A stretch of DNA of 64,000 nt, from contig NZ_BNEA01000015.1 of assembly GCF_016860525.1 (NCBI RefSeq), positions 3,286,001-3,350,000 on the forward strand. Reading direction: 5' to 3'. Origin of the DNA: Streptomyces rubradiris. Its GTDB lineage: Bacteria; Actinomycetota; Actinomycetes; Streptomycetales; Streptomycetaceae. Below are positions 1-8,083 of this stretch, piece after piece; the first letter of the stretch is position 1; each line of letters opens with the position of its first letter. A program made the position numbers and the translations under genes. A model generated the notes under the pieces. The model did not search any database, was not told the DNA's origin, and saw only the letters and a program-made list of their open reading frames with translations.

Positions 1-1440
1 GTCCTCGGAGGAGACCGGGCGCAGCACGACCGGGTGGCCGTAGGTGCGGCCGTCGCCCTGGACGCCCACGCTGCGGACGTCGGCGAGCAGGACCACCGGG
101 CACTGCCAGATGTCGCGGTCCAGGCCGGCGGCCGTCAGCTCCTCGCGGGCGATGGCGTCGGCCTCGCGCAGCAGGTCCAGCCGCTCCTTGGTGACCTCGC
201 CGACGATCCGGATGCCGAGGCCGGGGCCGGGGAAGGGCTGGCGCTGGACGATCTCCTCCGGCAGGCCCAGCTCCTTGCCGACCATGCGGACCTCGTCCTT
301 GAACAGCTTGCGCAGCGGCTCGATCAGCTTGAACTCGAGGTCCTCGGGCAGGCCGCCCACGTTGTGGTGCGACTTGATGTTCGCGGTGCCGGTGCCGCCG
401 CCGGACTCCACCACGTCCGGGTAGAGGGTGCCCTGGACCAGGAACTCCACGGCCGGGCCCTCGTCGGCGATGATCTCGGCCTGCGCCTGCTCGAAGACGC
501 GGATGAACTCCCGGCCGATGATCTTGCGCTTCTCCTCGGGGTCGGTCACCCCGGCGAGCGCCTTCAGGAAGCGCTCCTCGGCGTCGACGACCTTCAGCTG
601 CACGCCGGTGGCCGCGACGAAATCCTTCTCGACCTGCTCGGTCTCGCCCTTGCGCATCAGGCCGTGGTCGACGTAGACGCAGGTCAGCTGGGAGCCGATG
701 GCCTTCTGCACGAGGGCGGCGGCGACGGCGGAGTCCACCCCGCCGGACAGGCCGCAGATCGCGCGCTTGTCGCCGACCAGCTCGCGGATGGCCTGGACCT
801 GCTCCTCGATGACGTTGCCGGTGGTCCAGTCCGGCTTCAGCCCGGCACCGCGGTAGAGGAAGTGCTCCAGCACCTGCTGGCCGTGCGTGGAGTGCATGAC
901 CTCGGGGTGGTACTGGACGCCGTAGAGCTTCTTGTCGTCGTTCTCGAACGCGGCGACCGGGACGACGTCCGTGGACGCGGTGACCGTGAAGCCGTCGGGG
1001 GCGGCGGAGCAGGCGTCACCGTGGGACATCCACACGTGCTGCTCCTCCGGCGTGCCCTCGAAGAGGGTGGAGGACGCCCTGGAGACGTGCAGGTCGGTAC
1101 GGCCGTACTCGCGGGCGCCGGTGTTGTCGACGGTGCCGCCGAGGGCCTGCGCCATCAGCTGGAAGCCGTAGCACATGCCGAAGACGGGGACGCCGGACTC
1201 GAAGATCTCGCGGTCGAGGCGGGGAGCGCCCTCCTCGTACACCGACGAGGGGCCGCCGGAGAGGATGATCGCCGCGGGCTTCTTGGCGAGCATCTCGCTG
1301 ACCGGCATGGTGCTCGGCACGATCTCGCTGTAGACCCGCGCCTCGCGGACGCGACGGGCGATGAGCTGGGCGTACTGCGCGCCGAAGTCGACGACCAGGA
1401 CGGTGTCGGGGGTGGCGGCAGACTGGGTCGCTGATGACAC
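1..1440 (-). CDS. guaA: GMP synthase (glutamine-hydrolysing), C-terminus cut by window edge
   Basis: Converts XMP to GMP using glutamine and ATP, the last step of guanine nucleotide synthesis in the cytosol. The first 480 codons are present. An N-terminal class I glutamine amidotransferase domain has its nucleophile in GMCYGFQ (about Cys90), followed by the ATP-pyrophosphatase P-loop [10 protein letters not shown] and the XMP-binding C-terminal dimerisation region, which runs off position 1. Only about 40-50 residues should be missing. The start is GTG at 1438-1440 (protein begins [12 protein letters not shown]). It is divergent from the chorismate mutase leader; guaB lies 19 kb away on the same strand. 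Confidence 0.97.
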   Translation of the reverse strand, partial: MSSATQSAATPDTVLVVDFGAQYAQLIARRVREARVYSEIVPSTMPVSEMLAKKPAAIILSGGPSSVYEEGAPRLDREIFESGVPVFGMCYGFQLMAQALGGTVDNTGAREYGRTDLHVSRASSTLFEGTPEEQHVWMSHGDACSAAPDGFTVTASTDVVPVAAFENDDKKLYGVQYHPEVMHSTHGQQVLEHFLYRGAGLKPDWTTGNVIEEQVQAIRELVGDKRAICGLSGGVDSAVAAALVQKAIGSQLTCVYVDHGLMRKGETEQVEKDFVAATGVQLKVVDAEERFLKALAGVTDPEEKRKIIGREFIRVFEQAQAEIIADEGPAVEFLVQGTLYPDVVESGGGTGTANIKSHHNVGGLPEDLEFKLIEPLRKLFKDEVRMVGKELGLPEEIVQRQPFPGPGLGIRIVGEVTKERLDLLREADAIAREELTAAGLDRDIWQCPVVLLADVRSVGVQGDGRTYGHPVVLRPVSSED

Positions 1441-1525
1441 GGGGTGCCTTCTGGTGGTCGGGCGGGGGTCTGTGCTTCCGATTCTAACGGGGTGGCCACC
1501 GGACCTCCGAGACGAGCCGCCGTGG

Positions 1526-1531
1526 CATACT
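1526..1531 (+). promoter_or_regulatory. Probable -10 hexamer (CATACT) for a leaderless leader-peptide transcript
   Basis: CATACT ends exactly six bases before the ATG at 1538, so transcription would be expected to start at or next to the start codon. No convincing -35 hexamer is visible. The same TANNNT-N6-ATG geometry recurs elsewhere in the window. Confidence 0.45.
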
Positions 1532-1537
1532 GACCGC

Positions 1538-1609
1538 ATGCGCAAGCACTCGACCTTCGTCTTTACCTATGGCATCCGGCCCGCCGGCTGCCATGGTCGT
1601 GCTGCTTGA
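1538..1609 (+). CDS. Probable 23-residue aromatic leader peptide
   Basis: A short ORF, ATG at 1538 to TGA at 1607-1609, whose core reads HSTFVFTY: two Phe and one Tyr within five codons. It uses TTT and TAT, both rare in this GC-rich genome. A perfect hairpin starts 21 nt after the stop and a chorismate mutase gene follows. This is the layout of translation-coupled attenuation, where scarcity of charged tRNA-Phe or tRNA-Tyr would stall the ribosome and change the downstream fold. The function is inferred; no competing antiterminator helix was clearly identified by eye. Confidence 0.5.
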   Translation: MRKHSTFVFTYGIRPAGCHGRAA

Positions 1610-1630
1610 GCCAACCGCCAAGCGACTTCC

Positions 1631-1665
1631 CAGGCGCCCCGGGCCGACAAGGCCCGGGGCGCCTG
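1631..1665 (+). terminator. Perfect 15-bp hairpin between leader peptide and chorismate mutase (possible attenuator)
   Basis: The arms caggcgccccgggcc (1631-1645) and ggcccggggcgcctg (1651-1665) pair without mismatch around a 5-nt loop. There is no strong T-run, which is usual for Streptomyces terminators. It lies 58 bp upstream of the chorismate mutase ATG, so it would end transcription before the gene unless prevented. Confidence 0.6.
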
Positions 1666-1722
1666 TCGTATACCGGGTTGTGTCGTCCCAGGGCTTCCGC
1701 CATCCCGACCGAGGAGCCCCAC

Positions 1723-1980
1723 ATGACCACCACCAGCCCGGAAGCGGCCATCGCCGACGCCCGCGAGCGCATCGACGCGCTCGACGACCGGATCATCGGC
1801 CTGATCCAGGAGCGGATGGCCGTCTCCGCCGTCGTCCAGCAGACCCGGATCGCCTCCGGCGGGCGGCGGGTGCACCTGTCGCGCGAGATGGAGATCCTCG
1901 CCCGCTACCGGGACGCCCTCGGCAAGCCCGGCACCGGCCTCGCCATGACCCTGCTGGAGCTGTGCCGGGGTCGCATCTGA
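1723..1980 (+). CDS. Monofunctional chorismate mutase (AroQ class)
   Basis: An 85-residue all-helical AroQ-type chorismate mutase that rearranges chorismate to prephenate for phenylalanine and tyrosine synthesis. The sequence shows the family pattern: ARERIDALDDRIIGLIQERM, a conserved Arg on helix 1, then QQTRIASGGRRVHLSREMEIL and a final helix. The size is typical for actinobacterial stand-alone enzymes. The start is ATG 1723 with GAGGAG at 1711. It stands alone, divergent from guaA and preceded by the candidate leader peptide and hairpin, which suggests control by aromatic amino acid supply. Confidence 0.88.
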   Translation: MTTTSPEAAIADARERIDALDDRIIGLIQERMAVSAVVQQTRIASGGRRVHLSREMEILARYRDALGKPGTGLAMTLLELCRGRI

Positions 1981-2227
1981 GTTCTGTCCCGCTCTCACCC
2001 GTACGGTGCCGTGACCGGCCCGCGCGCCGCTTCGTTGAGGGGTGTGTCCGTGCCAGCCAGGGGCGGGCGACCGAACCACGCGTGGCTCACCGGAGCGTGT
2101 GGCGTACGGGTCGTGCCGTACGCCGTGGGACCTCGCTCCGGGACGTGACCGGACGGCAGGGGACAGCAGCCCGGTCATCCAAGAGAACGGCCGGCTCCGG
2201 GGACGCCCGGGGCCGGCCGGCGGAAAT

Positions 2228-2284
2228 CCGCGGACAGCAAGCGGGCAGCCGCAGGCGAACCGCGGACAGCAAGCGGGCAGCCGC
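2228..2284. repeat. 25-bp exact direct repeat, period 32
   Basis: Copies at 2228-2252 and 2260-2284 are identical and begin ccgcggacagcaagcggg. They are separated by seven bases and lie in non-coding DNA. This looks like a simple slippage duplication. Confidence 0.8.
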
Positions 2285-2345
2285 GGGAAAACCCCGGACA
2301 GTACGTGACGCGGCGCCGGTCCCGGGCATCGGCGCCGATGCGAGC

Positions 2346-2381
2346 AAGGGCCCCGCGGCCCCTCCGTCCCGCGGGGCCCTT
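2346..2381. terminator. 13-bp perfect hairpin, likely bidirectional terminator
   Basis: The arms aagggccccgcgg and ccgcggggccctt are separated by a 10-nt loop. The position suits termination of the plus-strand chorismate mutase transcript or read-through from the GMC gene. Confidence 0.65.
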
Positions 2382-2504
2382 CGCCCTGCCCGGACCCCGT
2401 CCGCCCCCCAGACTGTGACCGACATCACACACCGAATGCGGCCTCGTCGAGCAACCCTTCCAGCTCTTGGCTGATCAAACCTGCCGGATCAAGAAGCGGT
2501 GGGC

Positions 2505-2536
2505 GGGACCTGCATTCGGAGGGGGATGCAGGTCCC
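2505..2536 (-). terminator. Terminator hairpin of the GMC oxidoreductase gene
   Basis: The arms gggacctgcat (2505-2515) and atgcaggtccc (2526-2536) form a perfect 11-bp stem about 15 bp beyond the stop codon of the minus-strand gene. Confidence 0.7.
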
Positions 2537-2550
2537 GTCCCCCGTGCCGG

Positions 2551-4329
2551 TCACTTCTTCGGCGGCACCGCCGGCATCCCCAGGAACGGCAGCCGCAGCG
2601 CGCCGAACGCGTCCGCCGGGACCACCGGCGCCTTGGGCTCCACCGGCGCCAGCCGCTCGTACGCCGCTCCCTGCGCCGGACGCGGATCCTCCTCGCCCTT
2701 GTTCGGCCAGAACGACATCGCCCGCTCCGCCTGCGCGGTGATCGTGAGCGACGGGTTGACGCCCAGGTTCGCCGAGACCGCGGCGCCGTCCACGACCGAG
2801 ATCCCGGGATGGCCGTAGAGCCGGTGGTAGGGGTCGATCACGCCGGTCTCCGGGGAGTCACCGATGGGACAGCCGCCGAGGAAGTGCGCGGTGAGCGGGG
2901 TGCCCATCAGCTCGCCGATGTTGCTGCCGGCGAAGCCGTTGATCTCGGCGGCGAGCGCGGAGGCGGCCTCGGTCGCGGCCCTGATCTGCTTGGGATTGGG
3001 CGCGCCGTGCCCCTGCCGGGCGGTGAGCAGGCCCCTGCCGGGCCCGGCGGGTTTCAGGTACGTGGTCAGCGAGTTGTCCAGGGACTGCATGACCAGGCCG
3101 ATGATGGTCCGCTCCGACCAGCGCCGGTTGGACAGCGAGCGGGCGACCTGGACCGGGTGCCGGGCCGCGTTCGCCAGCCAGGCCAGCACGCGCGAGGACC
3201 CTTCCGTGTACGGCACCTGGAGGATGGACAGGCCGCCCATCGCGTTGGAGCCCTTGCCGTAGCGGACCGGCTCGATGTGGGTGTTCTCGTCGGGGTGGAT
3301 CGAGGAGGTGATGGCGACGCCCCGGGTGAAGTCGGCCCTCGGCGCGCCGGTCGCCCGCCGGTAGCGGCGGTCGTGGGTCTGCGCGCCCACCAGCGCCTCG
3401 GAGTTGGTGCGGGTCAGGTCGCCGAGCCGGGGGGACAGGTACGGCAGCTGGCGGCCCGCCTTCATGCGGTGCAGCAGGGTCTGGGTGCCGTAGGTGCCGG
3501 CCGCGAGGACGACCTTGCGGGCGGTGAAGATCCTGCCCTCGGCCTTCCGCTTGCGGTCCGTCGGCAGGGTCGCCACCGCGTAGCCGCCGCGCGAGTCGTC
3601 GGTGACGGACACCACCGTGGTCATGGGGTGGATGACCGCGCCCGCCTTCTCGGCGAGGTGGAGGTAGTTCTCGTTGAGGGTGTTCTTCGCGCCGTGCCGG
3701 CAGCCGGTCATGCACTCGCCGCACTCGGTGCAGGCCCGCCGGTCGGGCCCGGCCCCGCCGAAGTACGGGTCGGCCACCCGCTCGCCGGGCCGGGCCCTCG
3801 TCCTGCCGTCGGCGTCCTGGCCGTCCCCGAAGAACACGCCCACCGGGGCGAGATGAAAGGTGTCGCCGACGCCCATCCGCCCGGCCGCCGCCTTCAGATG
3901 GACGTCGGACGGGGTCATGGTGGGGTTGAGCCGCACCCCGAGCATGCGCCGGGCCTGGTCGTAGTACGGCTTCAACTCCTCCTGCCAGTCGGTGATGTGC
4001 CGCCACTGGGGGTCGTCGAAGAAGGCCTTCGGCGGTACGTAGAGGGTGTTGGCGTAGTTGAGCGAGCCGCCGCCGACGCCCGCGCCGGCCAGCACCATGA
4101 CGTTGCCCAGCAGGTGGATGCGCTGGATGCCGTACATGCCGAGCCGGGGCGCCCAGAGGTAGTTCTTCAGGTCCCAGGAGTTCTTCGGGAGGGTGGCGCG
4201 GGTGAAGCGGCGGCCCGCTTCCAGTACACCGACTTTGTAGCCCTTTTCCGTCAGGCGCAGGGCGGACACCGAGCCGCCGAAGCCGGAGCCGACGATGATG
4301 ACATCGAAGTCGTAGGCGTCCTGGGGCAC
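2551..4329 (-). CDS. GMC-family FAD oxidoreductase (cholesterol oxidase-like) with a four-cysteine motif
   Basis: A 592-residue flavoprotein of the glucose-methanol-choline family, expected to oxidise an alcohol or sterol-like substrate. The FAD Rossmann motif VGSGFGGS lies at residues 13-20, and the C-terminal family signature VVDGAAVSANLGVNPSLT is present. An insert holds ACTECGECMTGCRHGAKN with Cys200, 203, 206 and 210 in CX2CX2CX3C spacing, which could bind an Fe-S cluster. The start is GTG 4329 with GAGGAG upstream; the reading frame continues much further upstream but has no gene character there. It follows the aldehyde dehydrogenase by 71 bp on the same strand, so the pair may oxidise an alcohol to an acid. 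The substrate is unknown. Confidence 0.85.
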   Translation of the reverse strand: MPQDAYDFDVIIVGSGFGGSVSALRLTEKGYKVGVLEAGRRFTRATLPKNSWDLKNYLWAPRLGMYGIQRIHLLGNVMVLAGAGVGGGSLNYANTLYVPPKAFFDDPQWRHITDWQEELKPYYDQARRMLGVRLNPTMTPSDVHLKAAAGRMGVGDTFHLAPVGVFFGDGQDADGRTRARPGERVADPYFGGAGPDRRACTECGECMTGCRHGAKNTLNENYLHLAEKAGAVIHPMTTVVSVTDDSRGGYAVATLPTDRKRKAEGRIFTARKVVLAAGTYGTQTLLHRMKAGRQLPYLSPRLGDLTRTNSEALVGAQTHDRRYRRATGAPRADFTRGVAITSSIHPDENTHIEPVRYGKGSNAMGGLSILQVPYTEGSSRVLAWLANAARHPVQVARSLSNRRWSERTIIGLVMQSLDNSLTTYLKPAGPGRGLLTARQGHGAPNPKQIRAATEAASALAAEINGFAGSNIGELMGTPLTAHFLGGCPIGDSPETGVIDPYHRLYGHPGISVVDGAAVSANLGVNPSLTITAQAERAMSFWPNKGEEDPRPAQGAAYERLAPVEPKAPVVPADAFGALRLPFLGMPAVPPKK

Positions 4330-4400
4330 GTGTTCTCCTCGTTGAGTGGTGCGTGCGGGCGGTCTGTGGTTCGCGCGGTTCCCCGGGCCCCTGAGGCCGG

Positions 4401-6014
4401 TCACCTGAAACGGAATGCCTTCATCAGGCGCAGGCTCGTGCTCATGAACCGGGCGTACGCCTCGTCGTCCATGCCCAGCGAGGGCGCCATCGGCAGCAGC
4501 CGCTGCTGGGCGACGGTCTGGGCCTCCGTGTACTTGAGGATGCCCTCGGAGCCGTGGCGGCGGCCCAGGCCGGAGTCCTTCATGCCGCCCATCGGGGACT
4601 GGGCGCTGCCGTAGGCGGGCGCGTAGCCCTCGTTGACGTTGACGGTGCCGGTGCGCAGGCGGGCGGCGAGGTCCCGGCCGCGGCGGGCGTTCGTCGTCCA
4701 CACGGACGCGTTCAGGCCGTACGGCGTGGCGTTGGCGCGCTCCACCGCCTCGTCGTCGGTCCGGAAGCGGTAGACGGAGACGACCGGGCCGAAGGTCTCC
4801 TCCTCGCAGACGGCCATGGCGGGCTCGACGCCGTCGAGGATGGTGGGCTCGAAGAAGTACGGGCCGATGTCGGGGCGGGCCGCACCGCCCGCGATCACCT
4901 TGGCGCCCTTGGCGACGGCCTCCTCTACGTGCCGCTGGACGGTCTTCAGCTGACGCTCGCCGACCAGCGAGCCCATGTCGGCGCCGTAGGCGAGGAAGTT
5001 GCCGAGCCGCATGGCCCTGGTGCGGGCGGCGAACCGGTCCAGGAAGGCGTCGGCGACGGACTCGTGGACGTAGAGCCGCTCGATGGAGATGCACAGCTGG
5101 CCGGCGGAGGAGAAGCAGGCCCGGACGGCACCGGCGGCGGCCTTCTCGATGTCGGCGTCGTCCAGCACCAGCATGGCGTTCTTGCCGCCGAGTTCCAGGG
5201 AGACGCCGACCAGGCGGGAGGCGGCGCCGACGGCGACCTCGCGGCCGGTGCGGGTGGAGCCGGTGAAGGAGACGTAGTCGGCGTGCTTGACCAACTCGGG
5301 GCCGACGACCGGGCCCTCGCCGAGGACCACCTGGAAGACGCCGTCGGGCAGCCCGGCCTCGATCAGCAGGTCACGCGCCCACAGGGCGGTGAGGCAGGTC
5401 TCCGTGTCCGGCTTCATCACCACGGCGTTGCCCGCGACGAAGGCGGGCAGGGCGTCGCCGACGGACAGCTCCAGCGGGTAGTTCCAGGGGGCTATCTGGC
5501 CCACCACCCCGCGCGGGTGGCGCAGTTCGGTGACCTTGGTCAGGACCGGGACGGCGCCGGTGTGCCGCTTGGGCCGCAGATAGGCGGCGGCGCGGCGGCC
5601 GTAGTGCCGGGCGGCGACGACGACGGCCTGCACCTCCTCGTGCGCGTGCAGGCGGGCCTTGCCGGTCTCCAGCTGGATCAGGTCCAGGACCTCGGCCTGC
5701 CGCTCCAGCACCAGGTCGTGGAAGCGCAGCAGCACGGCGGCGCGCTGCCGAACCGGGGTCGCCGCCCACGCGGTCTGCGCGGCGCGGGCCGCGGCGAAGG
5801 CGTCCCGGACGTCGTCCGGGGTGGACTCGGGCAGGTCGGCCAGCTTCTCGCCGGTGAAGGGGGCGTGACTGGCGGTACGGCCGGAGCCTGTGACGCCCTT
5901 GGTGAGCCGGGCCAGCAGCTGCGGGGTGACCACGTCGGCGGCGGTACGGGCGCCGTCGGGGGCGGGCGCGAGCGGGTTGGTGCCGGCGATGTCCGGGGCC
6001 TGCGTGTCCGTCAT
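4401..6014 (-). CDS. NAD(P)-dependent aldehyde dehydrogenase, succinate-semialdehyde dehydrogenase type
   Basis: A 537-residue ALDH-superfamily enzyme. It has the coenzyme motif FTGSTRTGREVA, the general-base region SLELGGKNAMLVLDDADIE and the nucleophile in SSAGQLCISIERL (about Cys308). These features and the length fit the GabD2/succinic-semialdehyde group used in actinobacteria, though the substrate cannot be proven by reading. The start is ATG 6014. It is the first gene of a probable two-gene operon with the GMC oxidoreductase; a perfect 24-bp palindrome 71 bp upstream may be the operator. Confidence 0.85.
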   Translation of the reverse strand: MTDTQAPDIAGTNPLAPAPDGARTAADVVTPQLLARLTKGVTGSGRTASHAPFTGEKLADLPESTPDDVRDAFAAARAAQTAWAATPVRQRAAVLLRFHDLVLERQAEVLDLIQLETGKARLHAHEEVQAVVVAARHYGRRAAAYLRPKRHTGAVPVLTKVTELRHPRGVVGQIAPWNYPLELSVGDALPAFVAGNAVVMKPDTETCLTALWARDLLIEAGLPDGVFQVVLGEGPVVGPELVKHADYVSFTGSTRTGREVAVGAASRLVGVSLELGGKNAMLVLDDADIEKAAAGAVRACFSSAGQLCISIERLYVHESVADAFLDRFAARTRAMRLGNFLAYGADMGSLVGERQLKTVQRHVEEAVAKGAKVIAGGAARPDIGPYFFEPTILDGVEPAMAVCEEETFGPVVSVYRFRTDDEAVERANATPYGLNASVWTTNARRGRDLAARLRTGTVNVNEGYAPAYGSAQSPMGGMKDSGLGRRHGSEGILKYTEAQTVAQQRLLPMAPSLGMDDEAYARFMSTSLRLMKAFRFR

Positions 6015-6084
6015 GACGCGCAGGGTATGCCGCGGCGCGGCCTTTGTGTACCCGTCGGTAACGCGGATTCACCGACCGCTCACA

Positions 6085-6108
6085 CCCTGCCAGTGATCAC
6101 TGGCAGGG
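6085..6108. promoter_or_regulatory. Perfect 24-bp palindrome, candidate operator
   Basis: The half-site ccctgccagtga is followed directly by its exact reverse complement. It lies upstream of the aldehyde dehydrogenase-GMC pair and beyond the end of the kinase gene at 6247. The symmetry and length suit a TetR- or GntR-type dimer. No dedicated regulator gene is adjacent, and a hairpin role cannot be excluded. Confidence 0.55.
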
Positions 6109-6246
6109 AATGCGCTGATCAGGGCGTTGGCGGGGGACGATCAGCCGGCACAGGGTTTTTTCACGGCGGCGGGACAAGAGGCCCAGGAGGTACGGCGACG
6201 AGAGAGGACGACCGCGTACCGCACCGCCGTCCGAGCGGGCGGGCCC

Positions 6247-7974
6247 TCACCCGCCGGCCGAGAACGTGTCCACGGCCACGTCGAAGTACTCCCGCGCCTC
6301 GCGGACCTTGCCGACCGGCGCCGACACCCACACGTCGTACAGCCTGCCGTTCTCCTCCCAGCACAGGTCGTAGGTGTGGCGCGGGCCCTCCGCCGGGCTG
6401 AAGCCGTTCCAGGTGAACTCCCAGAAGGCGGCCCGGTGTCCGGCGTGCGTGGTGGGGGTGACCCGGCCGTCGTGGTAACCGGGGTTGTTCTCCGGGCCGG
6501 CGGCGGCGGAGCGCTCCAGCACGCCCAGGGGGCCGCCCGGCTGCGGGCCGGTGACCTTGACGCCGAGGCGGAAGGTCTGACCCGGCGAGAGGTAGTAGAC
6601 GCGTTCGCCGCGCGGGCTGCGGGTGAAGTCCTCCGGGACGGCGAGGGAGAACCCGGCCGGGTCGTGGGCGGTGCGGTAGCCGGAGGGCGCGGTGTGCGAG
6701 CCGGTGCCGGGCGCGGTGGTGGGCCCGGGTGAGGGAGTGGCCGGTGTCCGGGGCGCCGTCGGGGCGGGCGCCGTACCCGTGGCACCGGTGCCGGTCGCCG
6801 GGGTGGTGGCCGTGCCGCCCGGGGTGCCGCCGCCTCCGTCCCCGCTCTGGTGCAGCAGCAGCGTGGCGGCCGACACGCCCGCCCCGGCCAGCGCGGCGAC
6901 GAGCAGCGCCGCCACCAGCGCTCCGCGCGGAGCCGGGCGGGCCGGCGGCTGCTGTGCCGTCGGGGGGTGGGCCGGGCCCAGCGGCGGCGGCCCGCCCTGG
7001 GGCAGGTCCGGCCGGGTCGGCGAGTAGGCCACCGGGGACTTGTGGGCCCGGCCGCCGCCGATCCGGTGCAGGCGCCCGACGCCGTGCTCCCCCGCCGGGC
7101 GCCGGCCGCCCGGCGCGGCCGGGGTCCGGCCGGTCTCCAGGTACGTCCGCAGCATCCACTCCGCGGCCGCCGCGCTCAGCCGGCGGTCGGGATCGCGCTC
7201 CAGCAGCCCCAGGACGACGGGCAGCAGCGGCTCGGCCTGCGCCGGCGGGCGGATGTCGGCGGAGACGACGGCGTGCAGGATGCCGCCCAGCGAGTCGCGC
7301 CGGAAGGGCGATTCGCCGCTGAGCACCGTGCACAGCAGCGCGCCCAGCGACCACAGGTCGGACTCCGGGCCGGTGCGCAGCCCGGACATCCGCTCCGGCG
7401 CGGTGTATTCGGGCGAGCCCACGAAGGAACCGGTCTCGGTGAGCGTGGTGGCGCCCTCGACCTGGGCGATGCCGAAGTCGGTGAGCACGACCCGGTCGGT
7501 GCCGGACTCGATCAGGACGTTCGCGGGCTTGATGTCCCGGTGCAGCACGCCCGCCTCGTGCGCGGTGTGCACCGCGCTCAGCAGGGCGATGCCGATCCGC
7601 GCGGCCTCTTCGGCGCCGACCGGGCCGTCCCGGGCGATCCGTTCGGCGAGCGACGGGCCGTCGACCAGCTCCATCACGAGATACGGCCGGCCGTCGTGCT
7701 CCACCACGTCGTGCACGACGATGATGTGCGGGTGCCGTAACTGGCAGACCGCGCGGGCCTCGCGGAACGTACGGGCGCGGCGGCGGCGCGCGTCGTCGTC
7801 CGGGAGCGAGTCGTCCGGAAGGAACTCCTTGACCGCCACCCGACGGCCCAGCACCTCGTCGCTCGCCCGCCACACGACGCCCATGCCGCCGCGCCCGACG
7901 CGTTCCTCCAGGCGGTAACGGCCCGCGATCAGCCGGAAGCCGCCGGCTCCCTCGGTCCCCATGCGCCCCATCAT
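6247..7974 (-). CDS. Membrane Ser/Thr protein kinase (PknB-like), first of four
   Basis: A 575-residue Hanks-type kinase, active by motif: Gly loop GRGGMG (27-32), VAVK Lys49, HRDIKPAN catalytic loop (Asp147), DFG (166-168) and SPEYTAPE. The kinase domain ends near residue 275. A Pro-rich linker leads to one membrane helix near ALVAALLVAALAGAGVSAA, then a Thr/Pro-rich stretch and a roughly 140-residue extracellular domain starting near DPAGFSLAVPEDF that resembles the tails of the three neighbouring paralogues. There are no PASTA repeats. The start could be ATG 7974, 7971 or 7962 (MGTEGAG); no clear ribosome site decides. Confidence 0.92.
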   Translation of the reverse strand: MMGRMGTEGAGGFRLIAGRYRLEERVGRGGMGVVWRASDEVLGRRVAVKEFLPDDSLPDDDARRRRARTFREARAVCQLRHPHIIVVHDVVEHDGRPYLVMELVDGPSLAERIARDGPVGAEEAARIGIALLSAVHTAHEAGVLHRDIKPANVLIESGTDRVVLTDFGIAQVEGATTLTETGSFVGSPEYTAPERMSGLRTGPESDLWSLGALLCTVLSGESPFRRDSLGGILHAVVSADIRPPAQAEPLLPVVLGLLERDPDRRLSAAAAEWMLRTYLETGRTPAAPGGRRPAGEHGVGRLHRIGGGRAHKSPVAYSPTRPDLPQGGPPPLGPAHPPTAQQPPARPAPRGALVAALLVAALAGAGVSAATLLLHQSGDGGGGTPGGTATTPATGTGATGTAPAPTAPRTPATPSPGPTTAPGTGSHTAPSGYRTAHDPAGFSLAVPEDFTRSPRGERVYYLSPGQTFRLGVKVTGPQPGGPLGVLERSAAAGPENNPGYHDGRVTPTTHAGHRAAFWEFTWNGFSPAEGPRHTYDLCWEENGRLYDVWVSAPVGKVREAREYFDVAVDTFSAGG

Positions 7975-8083
7975 GCCGCAGCGGGCGCCCGTGTCCTCGA
8001 AATCCGGTCGCGCCCCGGGGGCACGCGGATCACCGGTCGGACAGCAGTTCCCGGCGCGGACGGCGCAGTCCGGGGCGCCGGGC

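Larger units (their letters stand above)
1981..2550. other. Gene-free stretch after chorismate mutase
   Basis: No ORF with believable coding character was seen. The stretch holds a 25-bp direct repeat (2228-2284) and two perfect hairpins (2346-2381 and 2505-2536) described separately. It separates the convergent chorismate mutase and GMC oxidoreductase genes. Confidence 0.7.

Noticed and set aside
34..1434. Long plus-strand open frame (466 codons) over guaA
   Set aside because: It is the exact antisense of guaA, which has complete amidotransferase and ATP-pyrophosphatase motifs; open antisense frames are normal at this GC content.
6150..6246. T-rich run (gttttttc) as a rho-independent terminator of the first kinase gene
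   Set aside because: On the minus strand the run is A-rich and no stable stem precedes it in the right orientation.
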